A DNA stretch of 19,772 nt from Shimia_B sp038527375. GTDB lineage: Bacteria; Pseudomonadota; Alphaproteobacteria; Rhodobacterales; Rhodobacteraceae. This document shows, piece by piece, positions 1 to 7,574 of this stretch. Each line of letters opens with the position of its first letter. Position 1 is the first letter of the stretch. The position numbers and the translations under genes were made by a program. The notes beneath the pieces are model-generated. The model was not told the origin of the DNA. It saw nothing but the letters and a program-made list of their open reading frames with translations, and searched no databases. The stretch lies in the NCBI GenBank assembly GCA_038527375.1, contig JBCBFU010000054.1, forward strand, positions 1-19,772, in the 5' to 3' direction.

Positions 1-1
1 C

Positions 2-49
2 AGAGGGTTTTGGGGGGTGTCGTGCACCCTCTTAGAGGATTGAGAGGGT
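2..49. repeat. Competing inverted repeats (AGAGGGT / ACCCTCT / AGAGGGT)
   Basis: AGAGGGT occurs at 2-8 and again at 43-49, and its exact reverse complement ACCCTCT lies between them at 26-32. The middle element can pair with either flank, so two mutually exclusive 7-bp hairpins are possible. The stretch lies past the stop of the minus-strand serine hydrolase, at the window edge. It may be a transcription-end structure for that gene and for a plus-strand gene outside the window, but I see no clear T-tract. Confidence 0.4.
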
Positions 50-63
50 TCGGGGTTGGGACC

Positions 64-80
64 GCCGGGCGGTGCCCGGC
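64..80 (-). terminator. Hairpin directly after the serine hydrolase stop
   Basis: GCCGGGC (64-70) and GCCCGGC (74-80) form a perfect 7-bp stem with a 3-base loop, directly abutting the minus-strand stop codon at 81-83. The base composition suits a transcription-ending hairpin. No T-run follows on the minus strand, so it may be a weak terminator or only a 3'-end stabilising stem. Confidence 0.35.
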
Positions 81-1271
81 CTACGCCTCGGGCAGGTTTG
101 CCAGTGCGGTGGCCAGTCGGGCGATCTGGATTTCGGACCACGTGCTGTCGCGCAATCCGTTGAGCATGAGCACAAAACCCCGATCCGTGCCTCGGACGCG
201 GTACATGAAGGTGATCACGCCGGGGTCTCCGCCGGAATGGCCCTCGAGGCTGAAGGACCAGATGAGGAAGGAGATATCCCCGCGCTGCCAGAAGAGGCCA
301 TCGGCATCTGCTCCGCGGGAGGCGGGCAGGGCTGGGGCCTGTTGCAAGGTGATGACCTCGGGGGCGATGCGCTGGGTGTCTCCAAGGCGGCCCCCGCCCA
401 TCGCGGTGGCGAGGAGGGTTGCGAGGTCTTGCGCCGTGGCGTTCAACCCGCCGTCGGGCCATGTGGCGAGCGCATAGGGGGCAAGGGCGGTGAAGGTGCC
501 GGTCCCGTCATCTTCGTAGAGTGTGGCGCGGGTGTTGGGCGGCAGGGTCGTCGCGTCCCATGTGGCGCGGGTGAGGCCCAGCGGTTGCAGGGCGTGGGTG
601 TCAGAGAGCGCGGCGAAATCCGTGCCGGTTGCGCGGGCCAACTGCGCGGCTGCGAGGGCGGCGCCCATGTTGCTATAGACCACCTCGGTCCCCGGCTCTG
701 TCCCTGCGAAGGTGTCGGCGTCATAGAGCGGCCCGTCGGGCAGGAGCGTCTGGTTAAGGAAATCCGCCAGCGGGGTCGGGTGGCGCAGCGCGCCCTGGTG
801 ATAGGCGTGATCCTCATAGACCGCATCGAGATCGCGCAGGCCGCCTGTATGGGTGGCGAGATGGCGGAAGGTGACACCCGAGAGCGCATCGGGGGCTTGG
901 GGCCAATGGGCCTGCAGCGGGGCGTCGAGGTCAAAGGCGTCTTGCGCGGCAAGACTGGCCGCCGTCATCCCGATCAGCACCTTGGAGATGGAGCCGATGG
1001 GCATGGGCGTCGTGGGCGTCATCGCCCTGTCGGTGGCGATGTCGGCCATACCATAGCTTTTGAGCCAGATCACCTCGCCCGGGGCGACGGCGGCGAGGGA
1101 CACGGCGGGCCAATGTCCGGCCTCGGTCATGCGGGTGGCCATGCGGTCGATCCGGGCCAAGGCGGCCTCGCGATCCTTGGGCGTTTCCAACCAGACGAGC
1201 GCGGCAATCATGACGGCGGTTGTGGCCAACAGCGCGATCAGGCCAAGGAGCAGGGTTTTAAGGCGGGGCAT
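81..1271 (-). CDS. Membrane-anchored serine hydrolase, beta-lactamase (class C/PBP-like) fold
   Basis: This 396-residue protein belongs to the beta-lactamase/D-alanyl-D-alanine carboxypeptidase-like serine hydrolase family. The N-terminus (about residues 5-28) is a hydrophobic segment after a short basic start, either a signal anchor or an uncleaved signal. Active-site motifs are visible: SISK at 94-97 (SxxK, nucleophile Ser94 and general base Lys97), YSN at 199-201 (YxN), and HSGG at 345-348, which takes the place of the KTG triad as in many esterase/EstB-like members. HTGG at 141-144 is also typical. The catalytic domain probably acts in the periplasm. The substrate cannot be read from sequence; esterase, peptidase or beta-lactamase activity are all possible, and many members are not resistance enzymes. 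The gene is divergent from yajC and appears to be transcribed alone. Confidence 0.85.
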   Translation of the reverse strand: MPRLKTLLLGLIALLATTAVMIAALVWLETPKDREAALARIDRMATRMTEAGHWPAVSLAAVAPGEVIWLKSYGMADIATDRAMTPTTPMPIGSISKVLIGMTAASLAAQDAFDLDAPLQAHWPQAPDALSGVTFRHLATHTGGLRDLDAVYEDHAYHQGALRHPTPLADFLNQTLLPDGPLYDADTFAGTEPGTEVVYSNMGAALAAAQLARATGTDFAALSDTHALQPLGLTRATWDATTLPPNTRATLYEDDGTGTFTALAPYALATWPDGGLNATAQDLATLLATAMGGGRLGDTQRIAPEVITLQQAPALPASRGADADGLFWQRGDISFLIWSFSLEGHSGGDPGVITFMYRVRGTDRGFVLMLNGLRDSTWSEIQIARLATALANLPEA

Positions 1272-1398
1272 GGCGTAGGGGTCCGGGATTGCGGGGTATC
1301 ATCTGGGCGTCAGCGTACACTCATGTCGCGCAGTTGTATCGCGCGGATGACGCGCCCGGAGATTGCGCCGTGAATTCGGGGTTTTTCGGTGCGCTTTC

Positions 1399-1426
1399 TT
1401 GCCATCGTCCCCCCCCGTCGTTAACT
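1399..1426 (+). promoter_or_regulatory. Candidate promoter of the yajC-sec operon
   Basis: TTGCCA at 1399-1404 (5 of 6 to the usual -35) is followed after 16 bases by TTAACT at 1421-1426, a poor -10. The spacer contains a run of eight C. It sits 29 bases before the yajC start, where the operon promoter would be expected. The call rests on hexamer resemblance only. Confidence 0.25.
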
Positions 1427-1454
1427 GCCATCCAAACAACTGTGAGGACGTTCC

Positions 1455-1742
1455 ATGGAAGCCGCCGGTCAGCTGCTATTTCCGCTGCTTATCATCGCCA
1501 TTTTCTACCTGCTGGTCTTCCGCCCGCAGCAACAGAAGATGAAGCAACACCAGAAGATGGTGGAGGCGCTGCAAAAGGGCGACCGGGTGGTCACCCAAGG
1601 CGGGATCAAGGGCAAGGTGGTGCGTGTCAAAGGCACCGAGGAGAACGAGATCGAGGTCGAGATCGCCGAGGGCGTGAAGGTGCGCATCGTGCGCTCCACC
1701 ATCGCCACGGTCGAGGCCAAGACCGAACCGGCGAAAGCGTAA
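1455..1742 (+). CDS. yajC: Sec translocase accessory subunit YajC
   Basis: YajC is a small single-span inner-membrane protein that associates with SecD and SecF in the holotranslocon supporting protein export. This 95-residue protein shows the family layout: a short N-terminus, one transmembrane helix at about residues 7-22, the conserved FRPQQQKMK stretch just after it, then a cytoplasmic domain with GDRVVTQGGIKGKV and an acidic stretch. Length is normal. The start is supported by GAGG at 1444-1447, seven bases before the ATG. secD begins four bases after the stop, so the two are co-transcribed. It heads the plus-strand run that reaches at least to ccmB. Confidence 0.95.
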   Translation: MEAAGQLLFPLLIIAIFYLLVFRPQQQKMKQHQKMVEALQKGDRVVTQGGIKGKVVRVKGTEENEIEVEIAEGVKVRIVRSTIATVEAKTEPAKA

Positions 1743-1746
1743 CCCC

Positions 1747-3408
1747 ATGCTGCGCATTGAAGGCTGGAAACGGGTTCTGATCTGGTTGACGGTGGCCGCG
1801 GGGCTGCTTCTTGCCATGCCCAATGCGTTTTATGAGCGGGTCGAGCGGTCGAATGATGCCGAGGCCCGCATCGAGGCCGGGTTTGTCGGGGCCGAGAACG
1901 AGGCCGACGCGGCGCTTTGGCCGTCTTATCTGCCGTCATCGCTGGTGAATTTGGGCCTCGACCTGCGAGGCGGTGCGCATTTGTTGGCCGAGGTGCGGCT
2001 GGAAGAGGTCTACGAGACCCGGCTAGAGGGGCTGTGGCCGGAACTGCGCGATGTGTTGCGGGCCGAGCGGGCGACGATTGGCACGATCCGCCTGCAACCG
2101 TCGAACGGGAGCGACCTGCGCGTGCGGATCGGGGAGCCTGCACAGATCGCGCGGGCGATGGAGTTGGCTCGGACAATTGCCACGCCGCTGCAGACCATCA
2201 CCGGCGCGTTGCAAGACGACATTACGGTGTCGAGCGACGGTGACTTGTTGATCGTCGCACTCAGCGAGGCCGAACAGCAGGCCACGGATGAGCGCACGAT
2301 GGGCCAAGCGCTGGAGATCATTCGCCGCCGGATCGACGAGGCGGGGACGCGCGAACCCACCATCCAGCGGCAGGGCGAGCGCCGCATCCTGATCCAGGTG
2401 CCGGGCATTGGCTCGGCTCAGGAGGTCAAGGAGCTGATCGGCAAGCCCGCGCTGTTGACCTTCCAACCTGTTGTGGGCCGCACGACCGACGCGAACACGG
2501 CGCCGGGACCGGGGAACGAGCTGTTGCCGTCGCTGGACGAAGACGGGTTGTTCTACATCCTCGAACGCACGCCGGTCGTGACGGGCGAAACGTTGGTGAA
2601 TGCCCAGCCGTCCTTTGACCAGAACGGCAACCCGAGCGTGGATTTCCGGTTCAACACCGCGGGCGCGCGGGACTTTGGCGAGTATACGAGCGCCAATATC
2701 GGGAGCCCCTTTGCCATCGTGCTGGACGCCGAGGTGGTGAGCGCGCCGGTTATCCAGAGCGCGATCACGGGCGGCTCTGGCCAGATTACGGGTGCCTTCA
2801 GCATCGAGGAGTCCACGAACCTCGCCATTCTGCTGCGCGCAGGCTCGCTCCCTGCGGGGCTGGATTTCCTTGAGGAGCGGACGGTTGGCCCGGAACTGGG
2901 TCAGGACAGCATCGACGCGGGCACAATCGCTTGTATCGTGGCCTTTGCGGCCGTGCTGATCTTCATGGGGCTGAGCTATGGCCTCTTTGGTCTGTTCGCG
3001 AACGCGGCGCTGATTATCAATGTGGGGCTGATCTTTGGCCTCTTGTCGATGATCGGGGCCACGCTGACGCTGCCCGGGATTGCGGGGATCGTGCTGACCA
3101 TCGGGATGGCTGTTGATGCCAACGTCCTGATTTTCGAGCGCATCCGCGAAGAGTTGAAGACGGCCAAGGGTCCGGCGCGCGCGATCGAGTTGGGCTATGA
3201 AAAGGCGTTGAGCGCCATCATCGACGCCAACATCACGACGTTTATCACGGCGGTGATCCTGTATCTGATGGGGTCGGGTCCGGTGCGCGGCTTTGCGATC
3301 ACGCTGGGCCTTGGGATCATGACATCGGTATTCACGGCGATCTTTGTGACGCGGATTTTGGTGATCATGTGGTTCGAGCGGAAACGCCCGAAAACGATCG
3401 AGGTGTGA
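1747..3408 (+). CDS. secD: Protein translocase subunit SecD
   Basis: SecD is an RND-superfamily inner-membrane protein that, with SecF, uses the proton gradient to help pull exported proteins across the membrane after SecA/SecYEG. The 553-residue product has an N-terminal transmembrane helix (about 9-25), the hallmark DLRGG motif at 72-76, a large periplasmic region (P1 head and base), and a C-terminal block of five predicted membrane helices. AVDANVLIFERIREE, the conserved helix-4 motif with the functionally important Asp (D457), starts at residue 455. It is somewhat shorter than the E. coli protein (about 615 residues). The gene lies between yajC and secF with gaps of 4 bases and 1 base. 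No strong ribosome site precedes the ATG, which suggests translational coupling to yajC. Confidence 0.96.
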   Translation: MLRIEGWKRVLIWLTVAAGLLLAMPNAFYERVERSNDAEARIEAGFVGAENEADAALWPSYLPSSLVNLGLDLRGGAHLLAEVRLEEVYETRLEGLWPELRDVLRAERATIGTIRLQPSNGSDLRVRIGEPAQIARAMELARTIATPLQTITGALQDDITVSSDGDLLIVALSEAEQQATDERTMGQALEIIRRRIDEAGTREPTIQRQGERRILIQVPGIGSAQEVKELIGKPALLTFQPVVGRTTDANTAPGPGNELLPSLDEDGLFYILERTPVVTGETLVNAQPSFDQNGNPSVDFRFNTAGARDFGEYTSANIGSPFAIVLDAEVVSAPVIQSAITGGSGQITGAFSIEESTNLAILLRAGSLPAGLDFLEERTVGPELGQDSIDAGTIACIVAFAAVLIFMGLSYGLFGLFANAALIINVGLIFGLLSMIGATLTLPGIAGIVLTIGMAVDANVLIFERIREELKTAKGPARAIELGYEKALSAIIDANITTFITAVILYLMGSGPVRGFAITLGLGIMTSVFTAIFVTRILVIMWFERKRPKTIEV

Positions 3409-3409
3409 C

Positions 3410-4384
3410 ATGCGGCTGAGACTTGTTCCCGAGGAGACCTCGATCGATTTCTTCCAGCGCTGGAAAATGTGGCTGGGGATTTCGGGCCTGCTGATCATCG
3501 TAGGCTTTGGGTCGTTCCTGATCCAGGGGCTGAACTTTGGCATCGACTTCCGCGGCGGCACGACCATCCGGTCGGAAAGCACGCAGCCCGTGGATGTGGG
3601 TGCGTACCGTGATGCACTGGCCCAGTTGGAGCTGGGGGATGTGAGCATCTCGGAAGTGTTCGATCCGACCTTTGGCCCCGATCAGAACGTGGTGCAGATC
3701 CGCATTCAGGCGCAGGAGGGGCAGGAGTCCGTCGATGCCGCGATCATCACAAGCATCGGCGAAACGCTCGCGGCCATCGATCCGGGTTTGAAGCAACCCT
3801 TCCCGAGCGTGGAGTCAGTGGGGCCGAAGGTATCGGGCGAATTGATCCAGACGGCGGCCATCGCTGTGGTTTTGGCCATCGCGGCGGTGCTGATCTATAT
3901 CTGGCTGAGGTTCGAATGGCAGTTCGCGCTGGGCGCAGTCGCTGCCCTTGTCCATGACGTGATCCTGACGATCGGGGTGTTTTCCGAGCTCCAGATCAAG
4001 TTCGATCTGGCGATCATCGCCGCGCTTTTGACCATCGTGGGCTACTCGTTGAACGACACGGTGGTCGTCTTTGACCGGGTGCGGGAGAACCTGCGCAAGT
4101 ACAAGAAACGCCCGTTGGCAGAGGTGTTGAATATCTCGATCAACGAGACGCTGAGCCGGACGGTCATGACCTCGGTCACGACGCTGCTCGCGTTGATCTC
4201 GCTTTATGTCCTCGGCGGCGACGTGATCCGCGGGTTTGTCTTTGCGATGATCTGGGGCGTGATCGTGGGGACCTATTCGTCGATCTTCGTGGCCTCGACC
4301 ATCCTGCTGTGGCTGGGGGTCAAGCGGGACTGGTCAAAGCCTGACGCCAACGCGGGCACGCAATTCGGGAACGTCGATGCCTGA
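3410..4384 (+). CDS. secF: Protein translocase subunit SecF
   Basis: SecF pairs with SecD to form the proton-driven export motor. The 324-residue protein has the expected six-helix plan: a first membrane helix at about 21-39, the signature FGIDFRGGT at 43-51, a periplasmic domain, then five C-terminal helices. These include the SLNDTVVVFDRVREN motif, which contains the family-conserved Asp pair. The ATG is one base past the secD stop with GAGG a few bases upstream inside secD. The 3' end overlaps the next gene by eight bases, so the TauE/SafE-like gene is translationally coupled to it. Length is normal for the family. Confidence 0.96.
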   Translation: MRLRLVPEETSIDFFQRWKMWLGISGLLIIVGFGSFLIQGLNFGIDFRGGTTIRSESTQPVDVGAYRDALAQLELGDVSISEVFDPTFGPDQNVVQIRIQAQEGQESVDAAIITSIGETLAAIDPGLKQPFPSVESVGPKVSGELIQTAAIAVVLAIAAVLIYIWLRFEWQFALGAVAALVHDVILTIGVFSELQIKFDLAIIAALLTIVGYSLNDTVVVFDRVRENLRKYKKRPLAEVLNISINETLSRTVMTSVTTLLALISLYVLGGDVIRGFVFAMIWGVIVGTYSSIFVASTILLWLGVKRDWSKPDANAGTQFGNVDA

Positions 4385-5129
4385 TGGCCTGCTCCTGGCG
4401 CTTGAGACGCCGGGGCTGTGGGCTGTTGTGGGCGCGTCCATCCTTGCCGGGCTGGTCTATGGCTTTGCAGGTTTCGGGGCGATGCTGGTCTACATGCCGA
4501 TCGCCACGATCTTTATCGAGCCTGCCTTGGCGGTTGCTGCCGCGTCGCTATCTGCGCTGATCTCCCTCGTGACGGTGGTGCCGCGTGCGTGGAACGAGGC
4601 CGACCGGGCCGCCAGTCTGCAATTGGTTGGATTTTCCCTTTTGGGGATGCCCGTGGGCCTGTGGGCGCTGACCACTTGGGACCCTGTTGTGTTGCGGTGG
4701 TGCGTGCTTGCGGTCGTGACCTTCACCCTGATGGCGCTTCTGGCCGGGTGGCGGCGCAAAACGCGAGAGACCTTGCCCACACGTGGGGCCGTCGGGCTGG
4801 CGACCGGGACAGTGGGCGCGGCGACGGGTTTGAACGGACCAGTGTTGGTGCTCTTTCAGCTTTCCTCGTCTGACGCGGCGGAGCGCAGCCGGGCCAACAC
4901 GATAATCTTTCTGACGCTCAATTCGATCCTGCTGCTTCCTGTGATGTGGCTGACGGGCGCGCTGCCGCCCGAGGCGGTCTGGTTGGGGCTGATCCTGCTA
5001 ATGCCCTATGGGGCGGCGTCGCTGGCGGGGCAGGCGCTGTTCACGCCGGACCGAGCCGGGCTGTATCGGACGGTGGCATATGTGGTGATCGCGGCGGCCA
5101 TCGTAATGGGATTGCCAGTGTGGAGTTGA
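4377..5129 (+). CDS. TauE/SafE-family membrane protein, copy 1
   Basis: This 250-residue polytopic membrane protein resembles the TauE/SafE (DUF81) family of putative sulfite/organosulfur anion exporters. The family's internal duplication is visible: a glycine-rich GLVYGFAGFG segment at 25-34 and a second related segment, GAATGLNGPVLVLFQ, at 147-161. PRAW at 69-72 is shared with the next gene. About eight hydrophobic segments can be counted. The ATG overlaps the secF stop by eight bases, and the 3' end overlaps copy 2 by ten bases. The substrate is unknown; sulfite, sulfoacetate or other small anions are inferred from family members only. Its place in a sec/ccm run is unusual. Confidence 0.85.
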   Translation: MPDGLLLALETPGLWAVVGASILAGLVYGFAGFGAMLVYMPIATIFIEPALAVAAASLSALISLVTVVPRAWNEADRAASLQLVGFSLLGMPVGLWALTTWDPVVLRWCVLAVVTFTLMALLAGWRRKTRETLPTRGAVGLATGTVGAATGLNGPVLVLFQLSSSDAAERSRANTIIFLTLNSILLLPVMWLTGALPPEAVWLGLILLMPYGAASLAGQALFTPDRAGLYRTVAYVVIAAAIVMGLPVWS

Positions 5130-5854
5130 TCGCGCTGGGGGCCGCGGCGGCGCTGGCCGGGTTGGTGCGCGGGTTTTCGGGCTTTGGCACGGCCATGATT
5201 TTCCTGCCTGTTGCCGGCCGGGTCCTTGGCCCGTTCGAGGCCATCGTGGCGCTGATTGTGATGGACATTATCGGGCCTATCCCGTTGATCCCCCGCGCGT
5301 GGCGGGATGCGGACAAGCGCGCGTTGGGCTGGCTGGTGGGGGCGATGTGTCTGACGCTGCCCATTGGGCTTGCGGTGTTGAGCGTGGCGCCCGAGGTGCT
5401 GTTTCGCTGGCTCGTCTCCCTCGTCATTTTGACGCTTTTACTGGCGCTCGTGTTGGGCCTGCGGTTTCGGGGGCACTACGGCCCGCGGGCATGGTCTATC
5501 GCTGGCGGGACCGGGGGCGTTCTTGGCGGTGTCGCGGGCCTGCCGGGGCCGCCGATCATCCTGCTGCACATGGCCACGGATCAGCCCGCGCGCGTCGTGC
5601 GTGGCAACATGATGCTGTACCTCGTGGCGGCGGACCTCGCGATGCTCGCGGGCATTGCGGGTTTCGGGGCGTTCGACCCGCAGGCGGCGGTCGTTGGCGC
5701 GGGATTGATCGTCCCTTATGCACTGGCCGGGTTGATCGGGCAGCGGATGTTTGATCCGGGCCGCGAGGCGCTTTATGCCCGGGTGGCCTATGTCATCATC
5801 GGGGTCGCGGCCATTCAGGGCCTGCCCCTGTGGGACGGGTTCGTGGGCGCGTAA
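5120..5854 (+). CDS. TauE/SafE-family membrane protein, copy 2
   Basis: This is a paralogue of the preceding gene, 244 residues if translated from the GTG at 5120. Matching landmarks are AGLVRGFSGFG at 13-23, IPRAW at 57-61, and GVAGLPGPPIILLHM at 137-151. The reading frame stays open upstream to 4946, but that extension lies entirely over copy 1, is arginine/glycine-rich and lacks family character. The GTG at 5120, just before the copy 1 stop, gives a protein that begins like its paralogue; TTG at 5126 is an alternative. The pair is a tandem duplication that has diverged substantially. They may form one heteromeric transporter or have different substrates; sequence alone does not decide. Confidence 0.83.
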   Translation: MELIALGAAAALAGLVRGFSGFGTAMIFLPVAGRVLGPFEAIVALIVMDIIGPIPLIPRAWRDADKRALGWLVGAMCLTLPIGLAVLSVAPEVLFRWLVSLVILTLLLALVLGLRFRGHYGPRAWSIAGGTGGVLGGVAGLPGPPIILLHMATDQPARVVRGNMMLYLVAADLAMLAGIAGFGAFDPQAAVVGAGLIVPYALAGLIGQRMFDPGREALYARVAYVIIGVAAIQGLPLWDGFVGA

Positions 5855-5868
5855 ATCGGGAGCGGAAG

Positions 5869-6225
5869 ATGGAATTCAACGAAGTATCCTATTCGGGGGG
5901 CATCCCCGTAGATGGCTATGGCCCGGGCTTTTTCCGCGTGGCCGGAGAGGTCCACCGCGCCCCGATCCTGATCCTGCCCGAGGGCATGGTGTTGTGGAAC
6001 GGCTTTGGCGATGCGGGACCTTTGCAGAAGACCATCGGGGCCGTCGACGTGCTCTTTGTCGGGATGGGGGCGGAAATTGCGCCGGTGCCCGCCCATATCC
6101 GCGAAATGCTCGAGGCTGCGGGCGGTCCGGGGCTCGAGGTCATGGCCTCCCCCACCGCGTGCCGGACCTACAACGTGCTGTTGTCCGAGGGGCGGCGCGT
6201 GGGACTTGCGGCGCTGCCTGTCTGA
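5869..6225 (+). CDS. Mth938-like domain protein (DUF498/NDUFAF3-like)
   Basis: This 118-residue cytoplasmic protein is of the Mth938-like family, which includes the mitochondrial complex I assembly factor NDUFAF3. Family landmarks are ILPEGMVLWN near 35-44, LFVGMG at 62-67, and the C-terminal stretch MASPTACRTYNVLLSEGRR at 92-110. An in-frame ATG exists upstream at 5830 but lies inside the preceding gene. The ATG at 5869 has GGGAGCGG just before it and gives a standard N-terminus. ccmA starts three bases after the stop. No enzymatic activity is established for this family. In alphaproteobacteria it recurrently sits beside secDF, as here, which hints at a role in membrane-complex assembly (inference). 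Confidence 0.88.
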   Translation: MEFNEVSYSGGIPVDGYGPGFFRVAGEVHRAPILILPEGMVLWNGFGDAGPLQKTIGAVDVLFVGMGAEIAPVPAHIREMLEAAGGPGLEVMASPTACRTYNVLLSEGRRVGLAALPV

Positions 6226-6228
6226 CCC

Positions 6229-6879
6229 ATGCCTGCCGCCGCCCATGATACCAGCCTTATCCTGACGGATGTGGCCGTGGCCCGGGGGGGCTTGGTGCGG
6301 CTGTCGGGCGTGGGCCTCGAGGCAGCACCGGGGCAAGTCGTCGGCCTGCGGGGACCCAACGGGATTGGTAAGACGACGCTTTTGCGCGCGATTGCGGGCC
6401 TGCAGCCGCTGGTGGCGGGGCAGGTGAACCCGGGCCGTGATGCGGTGGCCTATGCAAGCCATGCGGATGGGATCAAGGCCACGCTGACGGTGGCCGAGAA
6501 CTTGCGGTTCTGGGCCGCGGTCTATGGGGCCGCGGATATCGGACCTGCGGTGGCGGCCTTTGATCTGGATGGGTTACTGGATCGCGCGGGCGGGAGCCTG
6601 TCGGCCGGGCAGGCGCGGCGCTGTGGGTTGGCGCGATTGGTTTTGTCAGGGCGGTCTGTGTGGCTGTTGGACGAGCCTACGGTCGCGCTCGATACCGCGG
6701 GTATTGCGCAGCTCGGCGCGCTGTTGGAGGCGCACTGCGCCGCAGGGGGCGTCGCACTGGTGTCGAGCCATGCGGCCCTGCCTGTGGAGGATCGGACGCT
6801 GGATTTGACCGGCTATGCATCCGGGCAGGGGGCCGCGACTCCCATGGCCGCGACGGCCTTTGACGAGGCGGTCGAATGA
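6229..6879 (+). CDS. ccmA: Heme exporter ATP-binding protein CcmA
   Basis: CcmA is the ATPase of the CcmABCD complex in system I cytochrome c maturation, which releases holo-CcmE carrying heme in the periplasm. The 216-residue protein is a single ABC domain: Walker A GPNGIGKT at 42-49, a shortened signature LSAGQ at 124-128, Walker B VWLLDEP at 144-150, and the switch histidine H181 in SSHAAL. FWAAVYG (94-100) is typical of CcmA. The start lies three bases past the previous stop with little ribosome-site signal, which suggests coupling. The stop overlaps the ccmB start (ATGA). Confidence 0.95.
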   Translation: MPAAAHDTSLILTDVAVARGGLVRLSGVGLEAAPGQVVGLRGPNGIGKTTLLRAIAGLQPLVAGQVNPGRDAVAYASHADGIKATLTVAENLRFWAAVYGAADIGPAVAAFDLDGLLDRAGGSLSAGQARRCGLARLVLSGRSVWLLDEPTVALDTAGIAQLGALLEAHCAAGGVALVSSHAALPVEDRTLDLTGYASGQGAATPMAATAFDEAVE

Positions 6880-7532
6880 TCGCGCTGATCCTGCGGGACC
6901 TGCGGCTTGCCATCCGGTCGGGTGGCGGTTTTGGGCTTGGTCTCGCGTTTTTCCTGATCGTGATCGTGCTGACGCCCTTTGCGCTGGGGCCTGATACGGG
7001 CGCGTTGGCGCGGATTGCGCCGGGGATTTTGTGGCTGGCAGCCCTTCTGGCGGCGCTTTTGACGCTTGACCGGGTATTCGCGCTGGACCGCGAGGACGGG
7101 ACGCTCGATTTGCTGGCGTCCTCCGGCCTGCCGCTGGAAGGGGTCGCGCTGGCCAAAGCGGCGGTGCATTGGGCCACGACGGGCGCGGTTCTGACGGTGC
7201 TCGCGCCTGCGCTGGGGCTGCTGCTGGCATTGCCCATCCAAGGGGTGGTGCCGCTTGCGCTGTCGCTGTTGGCTGGGACACCGGCCTTGTCGCTGATCGG
7301 GACTTTTGGGGCGGCGCTGACCGTGGGGATAAAGCGTGGCGGGTTGCTGTTGTCGCTGCTCGTGCTGCCGCTTTACGTGCCGACCCTGATCTTGGGGGCA
7401 GAGGTGGCGCGCCGGGGGGCCGAAGGGTTGGACTATGCCACGCCGCTGGCGCTGTGCGCGGCGCTGTCGCTGGGGTGCATCGCGGCGCTGCCTTTCGCCG
7501 CAGCCGCCGCGCTCAGGGTCACAATCCGGTAG
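6876..7532 (+). CDS. ccmB: Heme exporter membrane protein CcmB
   Basis: CcmB is the six-helix membrane partner of CcmA in the cytochrome c maturation ABC complex. The 218-residue length matches the family (about 220). The N-terminal LILRDLRLAIRSG is the usual cytoplasmic lead-in. FALDREDGTLDLL after helix 2 is the family's conserved loop thought to contact the ATPase. Six hydrophobic segments follow the expected spacing. The ATG overlaps the ccmA stop by four bases. After its stop there is a 42-base gap before ccmC, the longest gap since the start of the operon. Confidence 0.95.
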   Translation: MIALILRDLRLAIRSGGGFGLGLAFFLIVIVLTPFALGPDTGALARIAPGILWLAALLAALLTLDRVFALDREDGTLDLLASSGLPLEGVALAKAAVHWATTGAVLTVLAPALGLLLALPIQGVVPLALSLLAGTPALSLIGTFGAALTVGIKRGGLLLSLLVLPLYVPTLILGAEVARRGAEGLDYATPLALCAALSLGCIAALPFAAAAALRVTIR

Positions 7533-7574
7533 GGAGGGCTTCCCCCGCCCGGGGTGGAGGGATAGATCGCGCGT

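Noticed and set aside
72..1373. 433-codon plus-strand open frame opposite the serine hydrolase
   Set aside because: The minus strand carries SxxK, YxN and HxG active-site motifs in the expected order. The plus-strand product is glycine-rich and matches nothing I know.
2023..3648. 541-codon minus-strand open frame across secD and secF
   Set aside because: Antisense shadow of two certain genes, with low-complexity Arg/His/Gln-rich translation and no upstream signals.
4946..5119. Upstream extension of the second TauE/SafE gene
   Set aside because: It would overlap copy 1 by 184 bases and add a non-membrane Gly/Ala/Arg-rich stretch absent from the family. The GTG at 5120 gives a normal length.
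7543..7554. CCCC-GCCC-GGGG hairpin between ccmB and ccmC as a terminator
   Set aside because: The stem is only four to five pairs with no T-run, and the downstream gene needs the same transcript unless a separate promoter exists, for which I see no good hexamers.
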